Assembly (NCBI GenBank): GCA_033813635.1
Contig: JAPXRI010000044.1
Span: 1-17,519, forward strand
Origin: JAPXRI01 sp033813635
Lineage (GTDB): Bacteria > Bacillota > Clostridia > Oscillospirales > QAMX01
Reading direction: 5' to 3'
DNA: 17,519 nucleotides
Translations under genes and position numbers: made by a program
Part shown: in pieces, positions 1 through 6,026 of the stretch
Layout of the letters: every line of letters begins with the position of its first letter
How positions within the stretch are numbered: the first letter of the stretch is position 1
The notes under the pieces: generated by a model
Database searches by the model: none
What the model was told of the DNA's origin: nothing
What the model saw: the letters and a program-made list of their open reading frames with translations, nothing else

Positions 1-9
1 CACTGTTCA

Positions 10-97
10 TGCGGGAATGGACACTTCCTTTCGGCTGATTGTTGTGTGGTAACTCAATCTTAACCGATGTGTCCCATTCTCGCACTATTTTTTTTCC
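10..97 (+). terminator. Long imperfect hairpin with T-run (terminator or element end)
   Basis: Arms at 10-24 and 70-85 pair over about 15 bp with one G-T pair and one bulged C, enclosing a 45-nt loop. A run of eight T follows shortly after. This is the geometry of an intrinsic terminator for a gene left of the window. The large loop is unusual. The arms both contain versions of an AATGGACAC motif, so an insertion-sequence end with inverted transposase-binding sites is an alternative that cannot be tested here. Confidence 0.5.
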
Positions 98-112
98 ACT
101 GTCCAATATGTA

Positions 113-126
113 TTGTAGCGCTACAA
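113..126. promoter_or_regulatory. Perfect 14-bp palindrome TTGTAGCGCTACAA, LacI-type operator candidate
   Basis: The 14 bases are a perfect inverted repeat centred on a CG step. LacI/GalR-family regulators typically bind palindromes of this kind. It lies 30 nt upstream of the -35 box of the tRNA-Gly promoter, and no LacI-family regulator or sugar gene is adjacent. It may be a remnant of a carbohydrate promoter, or it may influence the tRNA promoter. The assignment rests on the sequence pattern only. Confidence 0.4.
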
Positions 127-155
127 AGATTCGGAGAAGAATTAATAATGGGGTA

Positions 156-184
156 TTGATTTTTCGGGCGAAAACCGCTATAAT
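156..184 (+). promoter_or_regulatory. Promoter of tRNA-Gly(CCC)
   Basis: TTGATT at 156-161 and TATAAT at 179-184 are separated by 17 nt. Transcription would start close to the mature tRNA 5' end at 200, as expected for a tRNA gene. Confidence 0.8.
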
Positions 185-199
185 AATCACACTGCGGCC

Positions 200-274
200 G
201 CGGGAGTAGTTCAATGGCAGAGCGTCAGCTTCCCAAGCTGAATGTTGCGGGTTCGAGTCCCGTTTCCCGCTCCA
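200..274 (+). tRNA. tRNA-Gly(CCC)
   Basis: This 75-nt sequence folds as a complete cloverleaf. The 7-bp acceptor stem pairs 200-206 with 264-270 (one G-T pair). The anticodon loop is TTCCCAA, giving anticodon CCC, which reads GGG glycine codons. The T arm has the GGTTCGAGTCC motif. The discriminator base is T and the CCA end is encoded at 272-274. It has its own upstream promoter and a terminator just downstream, so it is a single-gene transcription unit. Confidence 0.96.
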
Positions 275-278
275 CATA

Positions 279-321
279 ATCCACTGTGAATCGATAAAAG
301 TCGGTTGACAGTGGATTTTTT
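279..321 (+). terminator. Terminator of tRNA-Gly(CCC)
   Basis: ATCCACTGT (279-287) pairs with ACAGTGGAT (308-316), followed by a T-run to 321. It begins four bases after the encoded CCA. Confidence 0.88.
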
Positions 322-373
322 CAAGGTAAAATGATTGCGTAGTATTTTTTGCAAAATGTACGGTAGGGGAAAC

Positions 374-463
374 ATGAATATCACCATCAGACCGCTCACC
401 CCGGAGCTCTCTGACGACTATTTTGACCGCCTGCCGGATTTTATTGCGCGTAAAAAAAACTGA
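374..463 (+). pseudogene. Truncated GNAT acetyltransferase N-terminus (29 codons)
   Basis: An ATG at 374, with an AGGGGA-like ribosome binding site just upstream, opens a 29-residue frame that stops at 461. It begins MNITIRPLTPELSDDYFD, which resembles the first residues of clostridial GNAT-family N-acetyltransferases (roughly RPLTPELLDDYLDFFD). The rest of the acetyltransferase domain, including the acetyl-CoA binding motif, is absent and the frame ends in AAA-rich sequence. I read this as the remnant left by a deletion, with the downstream junction near 440-463. A genuine small protein is less likely. The next promoter begins 10 nt after the stop. Confidence 0.5.
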
Positions 464-472
464 AAATCCGTA

Positions 473-501
473 TTGACTTTGGTTCACTTTCGCACTAAAA
501 T
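473..501 (+). promoter_or_regulatory. Promoter of the BNR-repeat gene
   Basis: TTGACT (473-478) and TAAAAT (496-501) are spaced by 17 nt. The start codon at 542 lies about 40 nt further on. Confidence 0.7.
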
Positions 502-541
502 CCGTTTAGCGGTATAAAAAAGCACTGTTGCGGAGGTGGAT

Positions 542-1696
542 ATGAGCAGAATCAGAATTAGGCTTGGCGAGAGCAGGGTCGTGGCATATGGAAAGAGCTT
601 TGATGAGATAGGGTGGGGAGCATACCAGTTCCCCGCGCTACGGAATGTAAAAGGCGGTATCGGCATATCCTGGTCGATGTCCCCAGACTCGGCGGACGCC
701 TATGAGGGTGCCGCCGGTACGGCTGTCTCGGCTGACGGCGGAACGAGCTGGCACGCGCCCCGTAAAGATCAGATTTTGTACTCGGATGTGAGGATGCAAA
801 ACGGGCGCTACTGGGTCGGAATAAAACCGGTCAACGCCCAAAAGGCGGACTGGCTCAAAGCCTATTCGCCGGATTTTGAAACAACATGGGAGTGGAACGC
901 TCTGTACTATTCGGAAAGGCTAAGGGAGCTTGATCTGACTGTGACGGGCGAGGAGTACGATCCGGCTGACGGAAAGATACACAGCTTTCCGGTCCGGGTA
1001 AACTGGCCTTATATGCCCACGATTGCCAACCGGGAGAACAAGTTGTTTCCCCTGGCGGCGATAATGATGCTGGGAAACGGAAGCTGCATTTCCATCGGCG
1101 GAGCGCTTTATCTGTGCACCTACATCAACGGCTTTGATGCCGAAACCGGAAAGGTTCCGTCGGACGGACGCTATAACGTATATGTTTTCCGCTCCGACGA
1201 CAGCGCGCGGACATGGACTCTGATTTCACAGATACTGACGACGCCTGAATACTGCACCGGCGGTGCGGGGGATGAAGGCTTCTGCGAACCGATGATGGAA
1301 CAGATGCCGGACGGTTCCGTTGTGATGCTGATGCGCACGGGCGGCGGCTGCCCGAGCTACATCGCCCGTTCCACCGATGGCTGCAGGTCTTGGAGCCGCC
1401 CAGTGGTCTTTGACAGGGTCGGGGTCTTCCCACAAATTATGACGCTGAGATGCGGCGTAACGCTGGCTTCCTACGGCCGCCCGCGGATGTATCTCCGCGC
1501 GTCCGACAACCCGTCGGGCATGAACTGGGGTGAGCCCATGGACCTCGGTATCGAAGACAACGATTCCTGCTTCTACACCGCGCTTTATCCCATTGACGAC
1601 CAGACTGCGCTTCTAGGCTATGCCCATTTCCGGTATCCTGCGCCGGACGGCACTCCGGTGAAGACGATCCTTGTAAGGACGGTAGCGGTCGATTAA
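542..1696 (+). CDS. Sialidase-like BNR (Asp-box) beta-propeller protein, putative exo-glycosidase
   Basis: The 384-residue product has Asp-box (BNR) motifs of the S-x-D-x-G-x-x-W type at residues 63-70 (SADGGTSW), 218-225 (SDDSARTW) and 277-284 (STDGCRSW). A looser fourth copy lies near 320-330. Such spaced Asp-boxes mark the six-bladed propeller of sialidase-fold proteins. Acidic residues in GDEGFCEP (243-250) are candidate catalytic positions, but I cannot identify the Arg triad of true sialidases, so the substrate is open. There is no signal peptide, so the protein is probably cytosolic and acts on imported oligosaccharides. ATG 542 is preferred over the in-frame GTG at 536 because GGAGG at 532-536 sits 5 nt upstream of 542 and overlaps 536. 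It is a single-gene unit closed by a strong terminator. Confidence 0.75.
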   Translation: MSRIRIRLGESRVVAYGKSFDEIGWGAYQFPALRNVKGGIGISWSMSPDSADAYEGAAGTAVSADGGTSWHAPRKDQILYSDVRMQNGRYWVGIKPVNAQKADWLKAYSPDFETTWEWNALYYSERLRELDLTVTGEEYDPADGKIHSFPVRVNWPYMPTIANRENKLFPLAAIMMLGNGSCISIGGALYLCTYINGFDAETGKVPSDGRYNVYVFRSDDSARTWTLISQILTTPEYCTGGAGDEGFCEPMMEQMPDGSVVMLMRTGGGCPSYIARSTDGCRSWSRPVVFDRVGVFPQIMTLRCGVTLASYGRPRMYLRASDNPSGMNWGEPMDLGIEDNDSCFYTALYPIDDQTALLGYAHFRYPAPDGTPVKTILVRTVAVD

Positions 1697-1776
1697 TCCG
1701 TCCAAAGAGGGACAAGAGCTGCGGATAATCCGGCTCGCATCTCCGATTCCGCAAGGCGGGGTACTCCGGATAAAAT

Positions 1777-1816
1777 AAAAGCCGGCTGAAAGTGTATCGC
1801 TTTCAGCCGGCTTTTT
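1777..1816. terminator. Bidirectional terminator between BNR gene and tRNA-Gly(GCC)
   Basis: A perfect 16-bp stem (1777-1792 with 1800-1815) encloses a 7-nt loop, with A and T runs on its two sides. It can terminate the + strand BNR gene and the - strand tRNA, whose CCA end starts at the same point. Confidence 0.92.
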
Positions 1817-1891
1817 GGAGCGGATGACGGGGCTCGAACCCGCTACCTCCACCTTGGCAAGGTGGCGCTCTACCGGATGAGCTACATCCGC
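1816..1891 (-). tRNA. tRNA-Gly(GCC)
   Basis: Read on the - strand, this is a 76-nt cloverleaf. The acceptor stem starts GCGGATG at 1891. The anticodon loop TTGCCAA gives anticodon GCC, reading GGC and GGT glycine codons. The T arm has GGTTCGAGCCC. The discriminator is T and the CCA end is encoded at 1816-1818. It is a second glycine isoacceptor, opposite in orientation to the CCC tRNA at 200-274. Confidence 0.96.
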
Positions 1892-1907
1892 GTCAAACGG
1901 CAGAAGA

Positions 1908-1936
1908 ATTATAGCAAACAAGGCTCACGCTGTCAA
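1908..1936 (-). promoter_or_regulatory. Perfect consensus promoter of tRNA-Gly(GCC)
   Basis: On the - strand, TTGACA (1931-1936) and TATAAT (1908-1913) match both consensus hexamers exactly with 17-nt spacing. This is as strong as a housekeeping promoter can look and fits a major tRNA gene. Confidence 0.93.
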
Positions 1937-1959
1937 GCGCGAAAATGACCGCCGCATAG

Positions 1960-1999
1960 AAAAAAAGCTTAAAAATGACCTTTACGGACATTTTTAAGC
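1960..1999 (-). terminator. Terminator of the small-ORF pair
   Basis: An 11-bp stem (1967-1977 with 1989-1999) is followed on the - strand by seven T (1960-1966). It overlaps the last codons of the 37-codon ORF at 1969-2082. Confidence 0.82.
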
Positions 2000-2082
2000 C
2001 TGTCTGATATTTCTCGGATCCGCTGCGCCGCGGCCGTCGACACGGGCAGATGCTCCGATTTTCTTACCGAGCCGTCATTCAT
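1969..2082 (-). CDS. Small overlapping ORF (37 aa), possibly the frameshifted C-terminal part of the preceding ORF
   Basis: The ATG at 2080-2082 overlaps the TGA stop of the 67-aa ORF (2079-2282) as ATGA, the usual layout for translational coupling. The 37-residue product is charged and its second half could form an amphipathic helix (TAAAQRIREISDRLKNVRKG). The overlap sits on six consecutive A residues (2082-2087 on the + strand as T). A -1 shift there joins the two frames without a gap into one protein of about 105 residues. Whether this is a separate small protein, programmed frameshifting, or an indel in the strain or assembly cannot be decided here. I do not recognise the family. The terminator stem overlaps its end. 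Confidence 0.4.
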   Translation of the reverse strand: MNDGSVRKSEHLPVSTAAAQRIREISDRLKNVRKGHF

Positions 2083-2282
2083 TTTTTGTCGTATAATCTC
2101 ATCAGTCTTGCGCAGTGGCGGCTTAAATCTGAGTTTTCCCTGCAGAACTCCTCGGACGAAAGCGCTTTACCGCTTTTTTCTAGATTCTCCAGTCTGCGCC
2201 TCGCGCGGAAAACGCAGAGCCAGTTCCAATCAATTCCGACGATGACGCATGTTAGGTTGTCATTGGCATTCTTTTTTTTCAT
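2079..2282 (-). CDS. Small hypothetical protein (67 aa)
   Basis: The start at 2282 is chosen because GGAGG (2289-2293 on the opposite strand as CCTCC) lies 6 nt upstream. The open frame extends further upstream, but without a comparable site. The product begins MKKKNANDNLTCVIVGIDWNWL, has a hydrophobic/aromatic patch at residues 10-22, then an Arg/Glu-rich helical stretch (ARRRLENLEKSGKALSSEEF) and a basic end. The hydrophobic part is short for a transmembrane helix and there is no signal cleavage site. I do not recognise the family. It overlaps the next small ORF by ATGA and shares its terminator. Confidence 0.55.
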   Translation of the reverse strand: MKKKNANDNLTCVIVGIDWNWLCVFRARRRLENLEKSGKALSSEEFCRENSDLSRHCARLMRLYDKK

Positions 2283-2312
2283 TTTTTTCCTCCATAATAA
2301 GTACAGATATTT

Positions 2313-2363
2313 GACATTACCCGAAAGGGCGACGGCTTGATAATCATAACACAAGGTAATGTC
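2313..2363. repeat. Inverted repeat GACATTACC / GGTAATGTC
   Basis: Perfect 9-bp arms at 2313-2321 and 2355-2363 are separated by 33 nt, upstream of the 67-aa ORF and downstream of the C39-like peptidase gene. The left arm is about 30 nt upstream of that ORF's start codon, so the repeat could be an operator pair or form a leader hairpin. A partial Fur-like half-site (TGATAAT) lies inside the loop. Confidence 0.35.
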
Positions 2364-2436
2364 GAATGCTGTCTTTTTATGGGGCATACTGATTTTTTTG
2401 CACGATATACAAAGAATTTTATCTTTTGCCACAAAA

Positions 2437-3417
2437 TCAGTTATAATATGCCAACTTATAAAAGTACGGATATGCCGCCAGGAACTGGGAAAGCGTCGTC
2501 CTCGACGAGCTGCCCGGATCGTTTATCGTAAAGCCGGACGCGGTGAGAGTGCCACCCCCCGTGAAGCCGGTGACGACCACGAAGTGGAGCGAACCGTAAG
2601 CCGTTTTTGCGCCGAAGATAACGGGTTTCCCGGCAGAGAGCTTCGAGTAGAGCACCGCAAGGTAGGACGAGGACGTGGAGAACACGTAATTTGACGGCCA
2701 GTATACCGAGCCGCCCGGGGTGTACGAGAGTTCCGACTCCATCGCGGCGGGGGTGACCGTGTATCCGCGGCGGTAGCTCTCCGTCATCGCCAGCGCGGTC
2801 GTAGCGCAGCCGATATCCGCTATCGTACGGCCGGAGTTTCCCACCGCCACGCTGCTCCAGCGGCTGTCGGTCTGCTTATAGCTCGGGACGGAAAGGCTGA
2901 TTTTCGAATAGGCAGTCGAGGTTGAGGTTTTAGAGGTTTTAATATAGGCCCCGCTGACGTATCCGGTTTTTACGCCGGCGTACAGAATCCTGTACCAGCC
3001 GTTTGACGACCCGAGGACGACGACGTATGCGCCGTTATAGAGCGAGCCCGTAATTCCGTAGCCCGTGCCCGGGCCGCTTCTGACGTTCAGATAGCCCGAG
3101 TTTAAGCTTACATAGGCGGCGTAGCTTCCGCTTACCGGGCTGATATAGGACGCGGAACAGTAGCCGTACTTTCCGGCTGCATATTCGACCCGGTACCAAC
3201 CTCCGCTCACGGACAGGACCGTGACGATGCTCTGGGACGGGAGAGAGGCCACGATTGAATAGGACGTGCCCGCGCCGCTGCGAACATTCAGCGACTGCGA
3301 GGAAGTCGTCACCCTGCCGGCGTACGAGGTGCTGCCGGCGGCGTTGGCCAATGGCGCCGCGAACGCTGCGAGCATCAGAGCGGCGAGAAGCATTAACATA
3401 ATTTTCTTCAGTTTCAT
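2437..3417 (-). CDS. Secreted SH3b-SH3b-C39-like cysteine peptidase
   Basis: The 326-residue product starts with a classic signal peptide (basic MKLKK, a hydrophobic core to about residue 22, an ANA-A cleavage site near 26). Two bacterial SH3 (SH3b) domains follow at about 34-93 and 101-159. Each has the LNVRSGxGTxY motif and a GWYR strand, features typical of cell-wall-binding modules. After a Thr/Ser linker comes a C39_2-type papain-fold domain (about 172-326). Visible active-site elements are Gln182 (YKQTDSRW), Cys204 (DIGCATTALAM), His278 (LHFVVV) and Asn299/Asp300. It probably cleaves peptides or cell-wall cross-links outside the cell. ATG 3417 is chosen because AAGGAG sits 7 nt upstream. 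The longer frame up to 3486 would put residues ahead of the signal peptide. It is divergent from the glycosidase at 3593. Confidence 0.85.
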   Translation of the reverse strand: MKLKKIMLMLLAALMLAAFAAPLANAAGSTSYAGRVTTSSQSLNVRSGAGTSYSIVASLPSQSIVTVLSVSGGWYRVEYAAGKYGYCSASYISPVSGSYAAYVSLNSGYLNVRSGPGTGYGITGSLYNGAYVVVLGSSNGWYRILYAGVKTGYVSGAYIKTSKTSTSTAYSKISLSVPSYKQTDSRWSSVAVGNSGRTIADIGCATTALAMTESYRRGYTVTPAAMESELSYTPGGSVYWPSNYVFSTSSSYLAVLYSKLSAGKPVIFGAKTAYGSLHFVVVTGFTGGGTLTASGFTINDPGSSSRTTLSQFLAAYPYFYKLAYYN

Positions 3418-3529
3418 GTCTGTACTCCTTTTCTCCGCAGAATCGGCTGTCTGCGCGGAACCGCCCTCTGCGGCAAGGGGTTCCACGATTTCACGATTTA
3501 AAATTTTCGCGTCACCGGCCGATTTGGTC

Positions 3530-3557
3530 TTTACAGGCCGGGATACTGTGGTATAAT
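3530..3557 (+). promoter_or_regulatory. Promoter of the GH42/GH14-like gene
   Basis: TTTACA (3530-3535) and TATAAT (3552-3557) are spaced by 16 nt, giving a short leader before the ATG at 3593. Confidence 0.75.
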
Positions 3558-3592
3558 TGCCTTGACAGTTAAACTTGGAAAGGGGCTTTTAA

Positions 3593-5785
3593 ATGATACC
3601 TTTGAAGCTTGTCAGAAACGATTACCCAAAGGCCGGAAAGGTCAAGGATTTTCTCTATCAGCGGAAGGGGGCCGCGTACAAAAACACCGAGCCGCTCCCT
3701 GAAGCCGAGGTTTACACGATCTGCGCGGAGTTTAAAGACGGAACGCCCTCCTACGCGTCGGTTTCGGTCAACGGGAGAGGCGCGTCGGCTGTCGCCGGAT
3801 ATACGGCGTGCGGGACCGGTAGAAAACGTAAAGCGGCTTTTTTGTTCAAACCCGAGGCGTGCACGAAGGATGTGCTGGTCGAAGTGTTCGGAATGCCGGA
3901 TTTGGTTGAGATAGGCATCACCCCGGGCAGGGATGAGGATTTTATCGGCGCGGCGATCGCGGACAGGGTCAAACCCGGAGAGGTAAAACCCCCGTTTGAG
4001 CTGAAAAAACCCCTGCAGCTTGTCAATACCGCGGGTACCGATTCGCCCTCCCGCGAAGGGCTTAAAAATGCGCTCGAGTCGATGCGCGAGCTTTTACCCT
4101 ATATCAAGAGCCTGGGCTTCAACGGTGTCGAGAGCTACGTCAAGTGGAACTTTGTCGAATACGAAAAAGGCAAATATGATTGGAGTTATTACGACGCCGT
4201 GATCGCGCTGGCGGCGGAATACGGCATGCACTGGTTCCCGCTGATTATCGGCGGCTCCGCCTACGCGCTGCCCGAGTGGTTCAGGGAGGGTACTCCCGGC
4301 TTCAAGGGCTTCGTCTGTCTTGAACACGGCATGGAAAACAACGTGCCGACGATTTTCAACGACCACCAGACGCCGTATGTCGTGGACTATCTCCATGAGC
4401 TCGGCCGCCACTATGAGGGGAACAAAAACGTGTTCGGCATCCGCCTCGGGCCGAGCGGGAATTACGGAGAGAGCCAATACCCCGCCAGCGGCAACTGGGG
4501 CTATAAGGGAATGAAGGAACACATGCACATCGGCTGGTGGGCCGGAGACGAGAGCGCAAGCGTGCGTTTTCAGCAGTGGCTCCGGGAAAAATACGGCGAT
4601 GTCGCCGCGCTGAACTCCGCGTGGAAAGAGGAATACGAGTCCTTTGAAGAAGTGAAAACATTCCTGCCCTCCTCGACGAACGTAAAGCGTAAACGCAAGG
4701 ATTTCGTCGACTGGTACATGTGGGAGATGACAAACTGGTGCAATAAATGGGGCGTCTGGGTGCGCGACGAGCTGAAGTCCCACGATATCTTCCAGTCCGC
4801 CGGAGGCTGGGGCCTCTGCGAGTGCGGGACGGACTTCACCGACCAGACAAAGGGCATGGTCCCGATCGACGGTGGAATTCGCGCCACGAACGAGGACGAG
4901 AGCTACGAGCTCAACTTCGCGATCACGCGGATGCTCTCGAGCGCCGCGCGGTTCTACGGGGTTAAATTCGGCTCCGAGCCCGCGGGCTACGGTACTGCGC
5001 GCAGCGTAATCAACCGTCTTTTTAACATCATTGTGAACAACGGCCAGCACCTTTTCTACTACCACGGGAATTTCACCGGCTGCGACGAGAGCGCCGAGCG
5101 CTGGCTCAAATACGCGCCGCTGCTGGATGAGAGGAGCGAGCCGGTGATCGACGTGGCCGTCCTTTACCCGGACACGCTGTCGAAACTGAGCGACTCATCG
5201 ATCCGCTACCTTGACGGCTCATCCTTTTTCTCCCAGGTCTTCCCGCTCAGAAGAAAGCTCGACTATGATTTCTGCTCGGAACACATGATTCTGGACGGCG
5301 CGCTGGAGAAAAACGGCTACAAGGCTCTGGTCTTTCTGTCGAGAGGCCACGATGGCGATTTCGTCGAGGCCGAAGCGCTTGAGAAAATCGACGCCTATGT
5401 CAGGAACGGGGGAACCGTTATTTACCCCATTATCCGTTCCAACGCCGCCCAGGGGCCCCATACCGTCGAGGACGACAACAGCGTCTATATGCGCTGGCTC
5501 AGAGGGGATACGGGCAAAGGGAAGGTCATCCTGATTAACACGATGCGCGAGCCCCTTGACGCCTATATCGACGATATCGCGGAAGAGCTTATCAAAATGG
5601 AAAACCTGAATCCGCTAACCCGAGATATGCTCAAGGCCGAGAAGAAGCGCGGCGTCTATATGAGCGCGCTGAAAACCGGCAAGCTTGTGATTTACAACGA
5701 TTTGATGGAGGACACGGACGTCGTCCTGCCGGACGGAAAGACCGTATCGCTGGAACCCGTGTCGATCAAAGTCGTCGCGAGATAA
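3593..5785 (+). CDS. GH42/GH14-like glycoside hydrolase with C-terminal GATase-like domain
   Basis: The 730-residue product has an N-terminal beta-rich region (1-140) and a (beta/alpha)8 barrel (about 155-500). A Rossmann-like domain (about 518-650) resembles the trimerisation domain of GH42 beta-galactosidases (VLYPDTL, ALVFLSRG, YVRNGGTVIYP). A short beta tail ends in LEPVSIKVV. Candidate catalytic acids are Glu293 in LGPSGNYGESQYP and Glu462 in FGSEPAG. The LGPSG-YP pattern also recalls the GPxGELRYPSYP motif around the catalytic Glu of GH14 beta-amylases, so the exact family is uncertain. There is no signal peptide, so it is cytosolic. AAAGGGG upstream serves ATG 3593. It has its own promoter and terminator and stands alone. 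Clan GH-A membership is inferred from barrel motifs, and the substrate is unknown. Confidence 0.78.
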   Translation: MIPLKLVRNDYPKAGKVKDFLYQRKGAAYKNTEPLPEAEVYTICAEFKDGTPSYASVSVNGRGASAVAGYTACGTGRKRKAAFLFKPEACTKDVLVEVFGMPDLVEIGITPGRDEDFIGAAIADRVKPGEVKPPFELKKPLQLVNTAGTDSPSREGLKNALESMRELLPYIKSLGFNGVESYVKWNFVEYEKGKYDWSYYDAVIALAAEYGMHWFPLIIGGSAYALPEWFREGTPGFKGFVCLEHGMENNVPTIFNDHQTPYVVDYLHELGRHYEGNKNVFGIRLGPSGNYGESQYPASGNWGYKGMKEHMHIGWWAGDESASVRFQQWLREKYGDVAALNSAWKEEYESFEEVKTFLPSSTNVKRKRKDFVDWYMWEMTNWCNKWGVWVRDELKSHDIFQSAGGWGLCECGTDFTDQTKGMVPIDGGIRATNEDESYELNFAITRMLSSAARFYGVKFGSEPAGYGTARSVINRLFNIIVNNGQHLFYYHGNFTGCDESAERWLKYAPLLDERSEPVIDVAVLYPDTLSKLSDSSIRYLDGSSFFSQVFPLRRKLDYDFCSEHMILDGALEKNGYKALVFLSRGHDGDFVEAEALEKIDAYVRNGGTVIYPIIRSNAAQGPHTVEDDNSVYMRWLRGDTGKGKVILINTMREPLDAYIDDIAEELIKMENLNPLTRDMLKAEKKRGVYMSALKTGKLVIYNDLMEDTDVVLPDGKTVSLEPVSIKVVAR

Positions 5786-5801
5786 CCGCGTAAATAGCGG
5801 C

Positions 5802-5881
5802 AAATCCCCCGGAAACCGGATGCTCGGAGGGCGTGAGTTTCGCGCCTGTAAGCCGATTATCCTATTTCCGGGGGATTTTTT
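5802..5881 (+). terminator. Terminator with nested inner hairpin
   Basis: A perfect 14-bp stem (5802-5815 with 5865-5878) runs into a T-run ending at 5881. The 49-nt loop itself can pair (CGG 5825-5827 with CCG further on, and an inner GGCG/CGCC hairpin), giving a cruciform-like 3' UTR after the glycosidase. Confidence 0.85.
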
Positions 5882-5981
5882 CAACCGCCAAATTCAGGCA
5901 ATGGAAAATTACGGTTGAAAACATACGTGTTTATACATAAATAATTCCTTGACTGGAAAAAACTTTTATGGATTTTTAGGT

Positions 5982-6024
5982 CCCGGGAAAATATTCCGGG
6001 TATATTTCGCGGATAAAAACCCGG
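5982..6024 (-). terminator. Weak hairpin region after DUF6062 gene
   Basis: Three related blocks lie directly downstream of the DUF6062 stop: CCCGGG (5982-5987), CCGGGT (5996-6001) and ACCCGG (6019-6024). On the - strand 6019-6024 pairs with 5996-6001, followed by AATATTTT. Alternative pairing with the third block is possible. It is weaker than the other terminators here. The stretch 5882-5981 beside it shows nothing else recognisable. Confidence 0.35.
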
Positions 6025-6026
6025 CG

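Noticed and set aside
2336..2352. Fur box near TGATAATCATAA
   Set aside because: Only one half-site resembles the consensus. The second half does not match, and the Fur-family gene is 9 kb away.
2389..2440. CTGATTTT / AAAATCAG inverted repeat at the end of the C39-like peptidase gene as terminator
   Set aside because: There is a 36-nt AT-rich loop and no T-run after the stem on the - strand. The right arm overlaps the stop codon, so support is too weak to list.
2359..2694. 111-codon open frame on the + strand
   Set aside because: Most of it is antisense to the C39-like peptidase and it has no ribosome binding site or domain.
3562..3567. TTGACA as a second promoter for the GH42/14-like gene
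   Set aside because: No -10 box follows at proper distance before the start codon at 3593. The upstream TTTACA/TATAAT pair is a better promoter.
4094..5065. 323-codon open frame on the - strand
   Set aside because: It is antisense to the barrel of the GH42/14-like gene and has no recognisable domain or start signal.
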